Shown here: positions 41,485 to 48,410 of the stretch, one piece after another
How positions within the stretch are numbered: position 1 is the stretch's first letter
How the letters are laid out: the number at the start of each line of letters is the position of its first letter
NCBI GenBank assembly: GCA_027306525.1
Contig: DAHUZM010000058.1
Span: forward strand, 1-48,410
Origin: Acidimicrobiaceae bacterium
GTDB lineage: Bacteria > Actinomycetota > Acidimicrobiia > Acidimicrobiales > RAAP-2
Length of the DNA: 48,410 nucleotides
Direction of reading: 5' to 3'
Program-made: the position numbers and the translations under genes
The notes under the pieces: generated by a model
What the model was told of the DNA's origin: nothing
Databases searched by the model: none
Seen by the model: the letters and a program-made list of their open reading frames with translations, nothing else

Positions 41485-42954
41485 TCAGCCAGCGGCGCGG
41501 GCCCGGGCGCCGCCCTGCCGGCGCCGCGACAGCCCGAGCAGGGCCAGGCCCGCGACGAGGCTCCCGAGTCCGACGCAGAGCCAGACGAGCGTTGGAAAGC
41601 CGCTGTACGCGAGCGCAGGCGGCACTGGCGAGGTGGGCCCCGGCGTCGACGGGGCGCCGGGCGGCGGCGCCGGCGGGGCGGCGGCCAGCTCGCTCGCCGG
41701 GAGCGCGGCCTCGAACGCCGCCGCGACAACGCCGTAGCCGGTCGCGTTGGGATGGACGCCCACGATGACCGGCGACGTCGTGGCGCACACGACGAGCAGC
41801 CATGCGCACGCGGTGGCGACGTTCTTCGGGATCGTCCCGAACGGCGAGGGGACGAGATCGCCGAAGTCGGTGGAGAAGAACGCGTCCTGCGCGTCGGCGA
41901 CCCTCGCCCCGAAGGACGCGTAGGCACGCTCCAGCGCCGCGTTGAGCTGCTCGAGGTCGGCGACGGAGCTCTGGGCGGCGGCCTGGCCGGCCGGACCGCT
42001 CAGCCATTCGACCACGAAGGGGTCGTAGTAGGTCATGCCGACGATCGGCACCGAGGGTCCGGCGGCGGCGCGCAGCCCGGCGCCGATCGCCTCGAGGTTC
42101 GTCTGCGCCGTGGCGACGGCGTGGGCCACGCAGGCCGCCGAGATGGCGAAGGGCGGCGTCGTCGAGGCACAGCCGGTGATGTCATCGCCGCCGATGTCGA
42201 TCGTGACCAGCGCCACCTGGCCGCTATGGCTCGACAGGAACGCCTCGGCCTGTGCCAGCTGGCTGCCCGCCGCGTACGGGCACCGGCCACCGCTGCGGAA
42301 GGTCGTCGTCGTCTCCCCGCTGCAGCCGAGGTTCTCGAGCTGGAGCCCCGGCACCACCGCCTCGTAGTAGGCGGACAGCTGGTCGACGTACCCCTGGCCC
42401 GAGGGCGCACCGAACCCGACGGCGAGCGAGTCGCCCAGTGCGAGGTAGTACCTGCTCTGGGCGGTGCCAGGGCCGGGGGGAGCGGGCGTGCTCGGCGGGG
42501 CGAACGCGATGGACGCAGTGGCGTAGCTGGTGAGTGCCGGCAGCACGGCCGCCCCGATCACGCACGCGCCCGGGTTCGAGCAGTCGATGGTCGAAGGGCC
42601 GATGGTGATCGAGCGTGAGACGGTGAACTCGACGGAGAATCCCCCGCTCGCGCTCGTCGGCACCGCCAGCGCGCCGGCAACCGAGCACCGTCGCGCGCTC
42701 GTCGCCCCGGTCTCGCATTCACCGACGGCGACCTGCGCCGATGCCGCGAAGCCCGAGCCCGTCACGAGCACCGACTGCCCGTCGAGGAGGTTGCTGGCCG
42801 GCTGCACGCTCAGGACCGGCTCCGGCGCGGTCGCCGACCCTGCGGCCGCTTGGGGCACCCCGAGGGGGAGCGCGGCGGCCGTCACCAAGCATCCGACGAG
42901 CGACGCGACGACACCGGGCGCTCGCCGCCGTTGGGTGCTGGGGGGCGGTGTCAT
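41485..42954 (-). CDS. Surface SGNH hydrolase with neocarzinostatin-like domain and possible sortase signal
   Basis: A 489-residue exported protein. Order: signal peptide (GVVASLVGCLVTAAALP), a neocarzinostatin/macromomycin-type beta domain (~40-150; SNLLDGQSVLVTGSGFA, VAVGECE, PGACVIGAAV), an SGNH esterase/lipase domain (~165-420; block I LALGDSLAVGFG, TIDIGGDDITGC, block V VGVHPNATGYG), a Pro-rich linker and a terminal LAYSG followed by a helix (TLVWLCVGLGSLVAGLALLG) and RRR. That end matches class-E sortase signals (LAxTG) except for Ser in place of Thr. ATG 42954 has AGAGGA 6 nt upstream. Domain pairing suggests a wall-attached lipase or glycan esterase. Confidence 0.82.
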   Translation of the reverse strand: MTPPPSTQRRRAPGVVASLVGCLVTAAALPLGVPQAAAGSATAPEPVLSVQPASNLLDGQSVLVTGSGFAASAQVAVGECETGATSARRCSVAGALAVPTSASGGFSVEFTVSRSITIGPSTIDCSNPGACVIGAAVLPALTSYATASIAFAPPSTPAPPGPGTAQSRYYLALGDSLAVGFGAPSGQGYVDQLSAYYEAVVPGLQLENLGCSGETTTTFRSGGRCPYAAGSQLAQAEAFLSSHSGQVALVTIDIGGDDITGCASTTPPFAISAACVAHAVATAQTNLEAIGAGLRAAAGPSVPIVGMTYYDPFVVEWLSGPAGQAAAQSSVADLEQLNAALERAYASFGARVADAQDAFFSTDFGDLVPSPFGTIPKNVATACAWLLVVCATTSPVIVGVHPNATGYGVVAAAFEAALPASELAAAPPAPPPGAPSTPGPTSPVPPALAYSGFPTLVWLCVGLGSLVAGLALLGLSRRRQGGARARAAG

Positions 42955-43095
42955 CGAGCGTCCTCTCGTCACGTCCGTTCCGGTCGCCGGGGCGCCGGCG
43001 ATGCTCAGCGTGTCACCCCGTTCGCGCCTCTGGGAGGCGCCATCGCGCGCTGCGCGGGCCGGTGCGTGGCCACCTCCCCGGTCCCGCCGAGCGGC

Positions 43096-44526
43096 TCATC
43101 GCATCTGGCGGCTGCCCGACCCGCGCCCGGAGAACGGCCTCGTGGGGAGGTGGGGGAAGACCCAGCGTTCCAGGGCCGAGTCCTTCCAGTGGTCCTGGAA
43201 GTGGTCGGTCAGATGGAAGAACGACCGGAGCACCCGGCTCGAGGGGTGCCGGACGAGGGCGGGATGGGCGCGGCTCGGCGCCGACTTCGCCCAGCCGGCC
43301 ATGCGCACGGCGAGCAGGGCCGGGCCCTGACCGTGCCACGGCCACATGGCGTCCTCGAAGGGCGAGGCCATGGTCCGGAAGGACTCCTCGGGGATGGTCT
43401 CGAGGAGCGAGGCGACGTCGAGGCTCTCCTCTCGCTCGTGGCTCTGGAAGCTTTCGATCAAAGGCGCGATCCGCGCCGTGGCCTCCGCCTCGTGGCGCTC
43501 GAAGAGGTCCTCGGGGGCGATGTCGGCCGAGAACCCGGTCCAGGCCTGCTGCAGCTCTGCCCGCTGGCCGCACTCCTCGCGCAGCGCCCGGGCGAGGGGC
43601 TCCCCGCCGGGCACGCCGCCCAGGAGCGGGCACAGCGTGCCCCCGACCACCGAATCGTGAAGCGCGATCGCCGCGCTCAGGCGGTGCGCCGCCTCGGCCT
43701 TCTCCAGCGGGCCCTTCGCCCCCACGAAACCCTCGATCGTCTGATCGATGGTGGCGTCGTATGCGGCCAGCAGGCCCCGCACCGTTGGATGGGGCAGTGC
43801 CGCCTGGCGCTTCAGCTCTTGGACCTGGGCCACGCGGGGCGACGCGTCCAGCGCCGACGGCTCCGTCCAGCCGTGGTGGGAGTCGACCCACTCGTGGCCG
43901 CGATCGACCGAGCGGTAGATCGTCTTCCGCAGGCTCGAGCCCGGATGCCGCAGCATGTCCACGCGCGTCCTCGTCGGTGCGAGGCGCGCCTCGAGCGCCA
44001 TCAGGGCGCCGAGCGTGTCGGGATCGGTGCTCGCCGCGGCGGCCTCCATCACGTCGCCGACCCGGGTCGTCTCGTCCTCGGCGTGCGCGGTGAAGCTCCG
44101 TCGAAGGCCGGCGAGGACCCGTTCGACGACCTCGCCGGAGACCGGGTAGACGTTGGGCGCGGCCACGCCTCGGCTCACCTCGTCGAATTCCTCGAGGAGC
44201 ACGGCGCGCTCCTCGCACCCGCGCCGGAGCCGCTCGGCGACCGCTTCGCCGTCGGGGAGGCGCTCGAGCATGGGACACAGCGCCGCGACGAGGATCGCGT
44301 CGTGCACGGCGATCGAACGACCAAGCGCGTTGTGCAGGATCCGGACGCGCGCCAGCCCGCTGTCGGCGTCGGTCGCCGCGCGAAGCGACGCCTCGACCTC
44401 CCGGTCATAGGTGGCCAGCAGGTCCCGAAGGGGGCTCCAAACGGGCGGTGCTCCACGCCCGGGGTCCGTCGGCGCGGGGGCGGCACCCTCGGTCGGGTCG
44501 AGACGCTCGGGCTCGGGTGTGCTCAT
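43096..44526 (-). CDS. Double hemerythrin-domain protein
   Basis: A 476-residue protein with two hemerythrin-like (HHE) four-helix bundles: the first at ~30-170 (RILHNALGRSIAVHDAILV, CEERAVLLEEFDE, RSFTAHAEDETT) and the second at ~240-390 (LLAAYDATIDQT, HRLSAAIALHDSVVGGTL, IESFQSHEREES). The repeated IAxHD and C-terminal H-E/D residues could hold a di-iron centre binding O2, NO or metals; each copy has fewer His than classic hemerythrin, so binding is not assured. No signal peptide. ATG 44526 follows GAGGAGG and the conserved leader shared with the arylsulfotransferase gene. Confidence 0.7.
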   Translation of the reverse strand: MSTPEPERLDPTEGAAPAPTDPGRGAPPVWSPLRDLLATYDREVEASLRAATDADSGLARVRILHNALGRSIAVHDAILVAALCPMLERLPDGEAVAERLRRGCEERAVLLEEFDEVSRGVAAPNVYPVSGEVVERVLAGLRRSFTAHAEDETTRVGDVMEAAAASTDPDTLGALMALEARLAPTRTRVDMLRHPGSSLRKTIYRSVDRGHEWVDSHHGWTEPSALDASPRVAQVQELKRQAALPHPTVRGLLAAYDATIDQTIEGFVGAKGPLEKAEAAHRLSAAIALHDSVVGGTLCPLLGGVPGGEPLARALREECGQRAELQQAWTGFSADIAPEDLFERHEAEATARIAPLIESFQSHEREESLDVASLLETIPEESFRTMASPFEDAMWPWHGQGPALLAVRMAGWAKSAPSRAHPALVRHPSSRVLRSFFHLTDHFQDHWKDSALERWVFPHLPTRPFSGRGSGSRQMR

Positions 44527-44613
44527 GGCGACGCCTCCTCGGAGTGCGCTCGAGGTTCCAAGCGCAGCTTCGTCCCGGGATGGTCCGGTCTTTAGAGGCG
44601 AAGGTCCCCTTGG
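44527..44613 (-). promoter_or_regulatory. Conserved leader and GGGACCTTC box of the hemerythrin gene
   Basis: Minus-strand order: GGGACCTTC (44608-44600), CTCTAAAG (44597-44590), GAAGCTGCG (44571-44563), GAGGAGGCGTCGCCATG. The distances to the start codon match those before the gene starting at 35834 to within about one base. The blocks between are poorly conserved, which argues for selected sites rather than a simple recent copy. Confidence 0.55.
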
Positions 44614-44659
44614 TCGCGCCAAGGGATGCTCCAAGAGGCCACCGCATCGCGCGTCGCGC

Positions 44660-45238
44660 TCAGAGAGGGGCCAGGCTGGCATAGGCGCTGCGGGTAAGCG
44701 GGTTCGCGCTGATCCGCCCCGTGGCCGTTGGCACGAGCGTGCGCTGTCCGCCGACGCGGATGACGATCTGATGGACCCCGGGGAACAGCGTGAGCGTGTA
44801 GACGAGCTGTGCCGCCGCGACGATCTGGTCCTGCCCGCTCAGCGCGGAGAACGACGTGCCGACGTTGACGACCACGGTCTCACCGTTGTGCGAGAGCAGC
44901 GTGAGGGGGCTCGCAGTCGACACCGGGCTCGTGATCCCGGCGGCCGACTCGGCGCTCGTCGGCCCGCGTCCGAGCGCCCGCAGCGCCGAGCGGAGCGTCG
45001 CCGGCTGGGGCACGAGCCGGTTGACGGTGACGAGGTGGCCGGTCACCTCGAGGAAGATCGTCATCCCCTGCGCGGACTCCGCGGGGGTCGTGGTGGAGGT
45101 GTTTGGCGCGAGGAGCCCGAAGGGCACCGCCTTGCGCGAGATGAGCTGCGGCGAGGCGTCGGTGCCCACCGAGCAGGCCGACACGAGGGCACCCGCCACG
45201 AGCACCGCCGCCAGGCGCGCGAGCACGCGCCGGGTCAT
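44660..45238 (-). CDS. GerMN-domain lipoprotein (short LpqB analogue)
   Basis: A 192-residue lipoprotein: signal with lipobox (VLVAGALVSAC), a ~40-residue linker, then a GerMN domain (TIFLEVTGHLVTVNRLVPQP, LRSALRALGRGPTSAESAAG, VVVNVGTSFSALSGQDQIVAAAQLVYTL). It overlaps the histidine-kinase stop by 4 bp. In actinobacteria mtrA-mtrB is followed by lpqB, whose lipoprotein carries GerMN plus a beta-propeller and modulates MtrB; this protein keeps the GerMN part but lacks the propeller. Confidence 0.85.
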   Translation of the reverse strand: MTRRVLARLAAVLVAGALVSACSVGTDASPQLISRKAVPFGLLAPNTSTTTPAESAQGMTIFLEVTGHLVTVNRLVPQPATLRSALRALGRGPTSAESAAGITSPVSTASPLTLLSHNGETVVVNVGTSFSALSGQDQIVAAAQLVYTLTLFPGVHQIVIRVGGQRTLVPTATGRISANPLTRSAYASLAPL

Positions 45239-46632
45239 GGCTCGTGCACCGGGAGGGAGACCACGAAGCGGGCGCCCTGGACGGCGGGCTTCTCCACGCG
45301 GATGTTCCCCTGATGGAAGCGGGCATGCTCGGCCGCCAGGGCCAGGCCCAGGCCCGAGCCCGTCGACGAGCCCCTCCGCCCCGCCGCCTTCCCGCGGTAG
45401 AACCGCTCGAAGATGTGCTCCACGTCACCCTGTTCGACGCCGGGGCCGCGGTCCTCGACGGCGATCTCCACGCGCCCGTCGCGCAGCGCGATCCACACGA
45501 GCGCCGCACCCTCGCCGTGGATGTCGGCGTTGTCGAGGAGGTTGGCCACGATGCGTTGCAGCCGTCGCTTGTCCCCGAGCACGAAGGTCCCCCGCGCGCC
45601 GTCGAGCACCGCAACGGGTGCCTGGCCCCGGTGCGCGGCGACTGTGCGCTCGACCAGTTGGTCGATGGGCACCGGCTCGAGCTCGGCACGCTCGGCGCCC
45701 GCGTCGATGCGGGCGATCTCGAGCAGGTCCTGGATCATGTCGGTCAGCCGGTCGATCTCGACCTTCAAGGACTCGAGCGCGGTGCGCCCGTCGCCGGGCA
45801 GCGCATCGCGGTGTGCGTCGACAAGCTCGAAGGCGGCGCCGACGGTGGTGAGCGGGGAGCGCAGCTCGTGGGTGAGATCGGCTGCGAACCGGGCATCGCG
45901 CTCGATCCGCTGCTGGAGCCGGGCCACCATGTCGTTGAACGAGTCGACGAGCGGACCGAGGTCCGAGTCGGGCGGCAGCCGGCGGTCGAGCTGGCCCGCC
46001 CCGATCTGGCCTGCGACGTGGGCCGTCCGCATGAGCGGCCGCACCAGCCGCCGGCTCGCCCAGAGCCCGAGGAGGGCGCCGAGGAGCGTCGTCCCGATCG
46101 CGGCGGCTGCCAAGACCACCGCGAGGGTGTCGAGCGTGCCGCGGAGCTCGCCCAGGGAGTGCACCTCGAAGTAGAAGGCACCCACCGAGGGGATCGGCAC
46201 CCCGATCGCGAACGCAGGGGCGCCCTCGAAGGTGATCCGCTGTTCGGCGGGCTTCCCCGACAACACGGTCGAGACGAGTTGGGGGGGCAGGCTCTGCCCT
46301 CCGGTCAGCACCGAGGTGGAGAACCACAGCCGGTTGCGGTTGACGAGCACCTGGGCGCCGTTGGCGCTCGCGAGCGACGACAGGACGTCTTCGATGTTGG
46401 CGCCCGGGGGGGCGAGCTCGTCCTTGAACAGCCGTGCGTTCACGAAGGCCTGGCTGAGGCTGGAGCTCTCGCGCTGGTCGAGCAGCTGTTGGGAGGTCAC
46501 CGCATAGGTGGTGAGCGCGAGCGCGCCCGAGACGAGCGCAGCACCGACCCCGAAGCTGACGGCGGTCCTGGCGCGCAGGCTCCAGCGCCGGCGCGCCGGC
46601 TCGGCGCCCGAGCCGTGCCGACGGAGGATCAA
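45235..46632 (-). CDS. Sensor histidine kinase (MtrB-like)
   Basis: A 465-residue membrane kinase: transmembrane helix 1 (~24-46), a ~120-residue extracytoplasmic sensor, helix 2 (~170-192), HAMP (RRLVRPLMRTAHVAGQIGAG), dimerisation domain with phospho-acceptor His255 (ADLTHELRSPLTTV), and the ATPase domain with NLLDNADIH, EDRGPGVEQ and GSGLGLALAAEH. It phosphorylates the response regulator encoded upstream. The TTG start at 46632 overlaps the regulator stop (TTGA); a longer upstream frame is not plausible because it would lie inside the regulator gene. Confidence 0.9.
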   Translation of the reverse strand: MILRRHGSGAEPARRRWSLRARTAVSFGVGAALVSGALALTTYAVTSQQLLDQRESSSLSQAFVNARLFKDELAPPGANIEDVLSSLASANGAQVLVNRNRLWFSTSVLTGGQSLPPQLVSTVLSGKPAEQRITFEGAPAFAIGVPIPSVGAFYFEVHSLGELRGTLDTLAVVLAAAAIGTTLLGALLGLWASRRLVRPLMRTAHVAGQIGAGQLDRRLPPDSDLGPLVDSFNDMVARLQQRIERDARFAADLTHELRSPLTTVGAAFELVDAHRDALPGDGRTALESLKVEIDRLTDMIQDLLEIARIDAGAERAELEPVPIDQLVERTVAAHRGQAPVAVLDGARGTFVLGDKRRLQRIVANLLDNADIHGEGAALVWIALRDGRVEIAVEDRGPGVEQGDVEHIFERFYRGKAAGRRGSSTGSGLGLALAAEHARFHQGNIRVEKPAVQGARFVVSLPVHEP

Positions 46633-47312
46633 GGGTCGACGAGCTTGTATCCGGCCCCGCGGACGGTCACGATCAGCTCGGGATGCGTCGGATCCTGCTC
46701 GACCTTGGCCCGGAGCCGGCCGATATGGGTGTCGACGAGGCGGTCGTCGCCGAAGAAGTCGTAGTCCCAGACCCGTTGGAGCAGCTGTGACCGGCTGAGC
46801 ACCCAGCCCGGGTGTTCGGCGAGTTCGCAAAGCACCCGGAACTCGGTCCTCGTGAGCGGGACCGGCTCCCCGCCACGGAACACCTCGTTCGCCTCGCGAT
46901 GGATCTCGAGATTGCCGACCCGCACGACCGTCGCCGGCTCATCCTCGGCCGTCGTCCGGCGGAGGAGCGCACGGATCCGGGCGACCAGCACCTTGGCCAC
47001 CACCGGCTTGACGACGTAGTCGTCGGCACCGGCCTCCAGCCCGGCGACGACGTCGTGGCTGTCCCCGCAGGCGGAGACCACGATGATCGGCACCCGGCTG
47101 ACCCGTCTGAGCTCCCGGGTGACCTCGAAGCCGTCGATGCCGGGGAGCCTGAGGTCGACGAGCGCGACGTCGGCCGGTCGGCGCTCGAAGATGGCGAGGC
47201 CATCCTCGCCGCTGGCAGCCTCCTCGACCAGGTATCCGTCCTTCTCGAGTGAGAGCCGCAGGAGGGTGCGAATCCGCTCGTCGTCCTCGATGAAGAGGAT
47301 CAGCGTCGCCAT
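46629..47312 (-). CDS. OmpR/PhoB-family response regulator (MtrA-like)
   Basis: A 227-residue regulator. Receiver domain ~1-118 with the acidic pair Asp10-Asp11, phospho-acceptor Asp53 (LVDLRLPG) and Lys102 (DYVVKPV); winged-helix domain ~130-225 (LTRTEFRVLCELAEHPGWVL, DTHIGRLRAKVEQDP, VRGAGYKLVDP). Operon order regulator-kinase-GerMN lipoprotein is that of mtrA-mtrB-lpqB, which controls cell-wall and division genes; the cell-wall hydrolase genes nearby are possible targets. ATG 47312 follows AGGAG. Confidence 0.92.
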   Translation of the reverse strand: MATLILFIEDDERIRTLLRLSLEKDGYLVEEAASGEDGLAIFERRPADVALVDLRLPGIDGFEVTRELRRVSRVPIIVVSACGDSHDVVAGLEAGADDYVVKPVVAKVLVARIRALLRRTTAEDEPATVVRVGNLEIHREANEVFRGGEPVPLTRTEFRVLCELAEHPGWVLSRSQLLQRVWDYDFFGDDRLVDTHIGRLRAKVEQDPTHPELIVTVRGAGYKLVDP

Positions 47313-47571
47313 CGGCGCTCCTGCACCCGGGGCCCGAGGCACTCGCAGTGCCCTACCGGGCCCGGTCGGGTCCTCCTCAGCACGGGGCCATCGTCACGGC
47401 GCTCGGCGTGACCGTTGCGCGGCCCTGGGAGCGCTGAGCAAGGTGTGGACCCGCAACCGATCCATCGCATGCCTTCCACAAGGTTGCGTACGGGTCCGAC
47501 AATACGCGGCGCGACGCACCCTGGCGGGTCCGGGCACCTCGGGCTGCGGCGCGTGGCGCGCCGGCGAACGG

Positions 47572-47895
47572 CTACCCGGCAGGGTTCGCTCCGGGAATCG
47601 TGCCCACCAGGGAGTGGGCCGGGCCAGACGAATGGACCATCACCACGAAGGCCGTGACGCCGCCGACCAGTGCGAGCACCGCGCCGAGCACGAGCAGGGC
47701 GAGAATGGTCCACAAGAGCGGGCCCCGGGGAGCCCAGGGGCTGGGCCAGAGCTCGATTCCGGGGTCCCGCCGGGGCTCAGGGCCGTTCGATGCGAGAGGG
47801 AGCGCACCACTCGAGGGCGACACCGGCCACGGATTGTCCAGGGCAAAGGGCCCGAAGTGGGTTGAGCGCTGCGACCCCAAAGACGTTCCATCCAT
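47572..47895 (-). CDS. Small single-pass membrane protein, unknown function
   Basis: A 107-residue protein: ~70 polar residues (Pro/Gly-rich), one transmembrane helix (LLWTILALLVLGAVLALVGG VTAFVV, split here) and a short outside tail. Orientation with the long part inside is likely. ATG 47895 has GGAGAGAAGG upstream; an in-frame GTG about 33 bp upstream is possible. No family recognised. It lies 260 bp upstream of the mtrA-like gene in the same direction. Confidence 0.55.
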   Translation of the reverse strand: MDGTSLGSQRSTHFGPFALDNPWPVSPSSGALPLASNGPEPRRDPGIELWPSPWAPRGPLLWTILALLVLGAVLALVGGVTAFVVMVHSSGPAHSLVGTIPGANPAG

Positions 47896-48198
47896 GCGCG
47901 TGCCTTCTCTCCTTGTCTCCACGCCACGACCTCCCTGCGCGGTCCCTTGGGGTGTCGTGCCGGTCCCAGCCTGTGACGTCCGCATCGCGGCGCGGTCGCC
48001 CGATCATTGCGATTGTGTGACGGTTTGCAGGGCTTGGAACCCGCGGCGCGGGCGACGGGCCAGGTTGAGGGCACGAGCCGGCCGCCGCCTGTTTCGTGCG
48101 TCCCGAGGTGGCTCCGTCGCGGGGGCTCCGACCGATCGGCGCCGTCTCGTGACCAAATCGTGGCGCCCCGGCGCACGAATCGTCATCAGCGAGGGGTA
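47896..48198. other. Divergent intergenic region, no gene seen
   Basis: About 300 bp between the leftward membrane-protein gene and the rightward gene at the edge. Frames here are short and unsupported. It should contain promoters for both genes; I do not see clear hexamers. Confidence 0.4.
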
Positions 48199-48281
48199 GC
48201 GTACAAGTACGCATCACAGGTCATCGGTGGAGGCTCCGAAGCCCTGACTTTCGCTTTGAGCCTCCACACCGAGGTGGAGGA
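48199..48281 (+). promoter_or_regulatory. Leader with mutually exclusive hairpins hiding a ribosome site
   Basis: Three elements in order: a small dyad GCGTAC-AA-GTACGC (48199-48212); a perfect 10-bp stem GTGGAGGCTC/GAGCCTCCAC (48227-48236 with 48258-48267); and a second, overlapping 7-bp stem in which CCTCCAC (48261-48267) can pair with GTGGAGG (48274-48280), the ribosome site just before ATG 48282. The two stems share CCTCCAC, so forming the upstream one frees the ribosome site. This is the layout of a translational switch. Confidence 0.5.
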
Positions 48282-48410
48282 ATGAGCGAAGGCGTCACAG
48301 CCAGACGTGCGGAGTCCGAGGTCGTCGAGCCGGGCATCGCCCCGCTCGATTGGCCGCCCAACGCGACCGGGGGGAACCGCGGTGGCCCCGGGGTGATCGG
48401 GCGCCTCTGG
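48282..48410 (+). CDS. Unidentified gene, N-terminal 43 residues
   Basis: Begins MSEGVTARRAESEVVEPG with GTGGAGGA directly before the ATG and runs off the right edge still open. The visible part is acidic then Pro/Gly-rich, looks disordered and has no signal peptide or membrane helix. I cannot assign a family. Its leader contains the switch-like hairpins described separately. Confidence 0.6.
   Translation, partial: MSEGVTARRAESEVVEPGIAPLDWPPNATGGNRGGPGVIGRLW

Overview
The window is GC-rich DNA with GTG and TTG starts, 4-bp ATGA/GTGA gene overlaps and GC-rich third codon positions. It carries an mtrA-mtrB-lpqB-like operon, an HspR/HrcA-type heat-shock arrangement, a split three-gene transhydrogenase and a membrane PIN/TRAM protein. 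This fits an Actinomycetota chromosome, possibly a non-model lineage such as Acidimicrobiia; the class is inference and no rRNA is present to test it.

Layout. 1-5.9 kb: the start of a class-III aminotransferase, a c-di-GMP phosphodiesterase (EAL), the proton-translocating transhydrogenase operon pntAA-pntAB-pntB and a convergent membrane PIN/TRAM protein. 5.9-8.5 kb: a phenylalanine/tyrosine catabolic pair (hpd, phhA) read leftward, divergent from an Lrp/AsnC regulator that probably controls it. 8.5-13.0 kb: housekeeping genes (UbiB/AarF kinase-like protein, 3Fe-4S ferredoxin, gltX with an odd start, YdcF-like protein), then tRNA-Gln and tRNA-Glu.

13.2-17.7 kb is a compact genomic island in the 3' half of the tRNA-Glu gene. 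It is bounded by perfect 43-bp direct repeats exactly 4401 bp apart, has no integrase, and holds one apparent operon: AbiEi antitoxin, AbiEii nucleotidyltransferase toxin and a TOTE-type primase-helicase whose reading frame is broken at a CCCCTTTT run. An inverted repeat flanking a -10-like element before abiEi looks like its operator. Just right of the island lie a short IS-end-like repeat pair and an orphan CRISPR array of three repeats and two spacers with no cas genes. This defence-island stretch is the most unusual part of the window.

18.4-23.8 kb: a tightly coupled leftward operon of an acetyl-CoA-synthetase-like ligase, 2-oxoacid dehydrogenase E1 alpha, E1 beta and E2 (with two subunit-binding domains), ending in an acyl carrier protein. 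24-31.6 kb: a GNAT protein with an extra C-terminal domain, cell-wall genes (serine hydrolase, GT51 transglycosylase, D,D-carboxypeptidase, polysaccharide deacetylase), a small lipoprotein, and an HxlR regulator divergent from a methyltransferase. 32.6-39.1 kb: secreted or oxidative enzymes (phosphoesterase/phospholipase C, Tat-exported arylsulfotransferase, cytochrome P450, dimethylformamidase-like protein). 39.1-44.6 kb: two DJ-1/PfpI proteins (one an AraC fusion), Hsp20 under a CIRCE operator, a neocarzinostatin-SGNH surface protein with a possible sortase signal, and a double-hemerythrin protein. 44.6-47.3 kb: an MtrAB-LpqB-like two-component operon. 47.3-48.4 kb: a small membrane protein and the start of an unidentified gene behind a possible RNA switch.

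The arylsulfotransferase and hemerythrin genes, 9 kb apart, share nearly the same ~90-nt leader with a GGGACCTTC box; a related box precedes the phosphoesterase. These may form a small stress or oxygen-responsive regulon.
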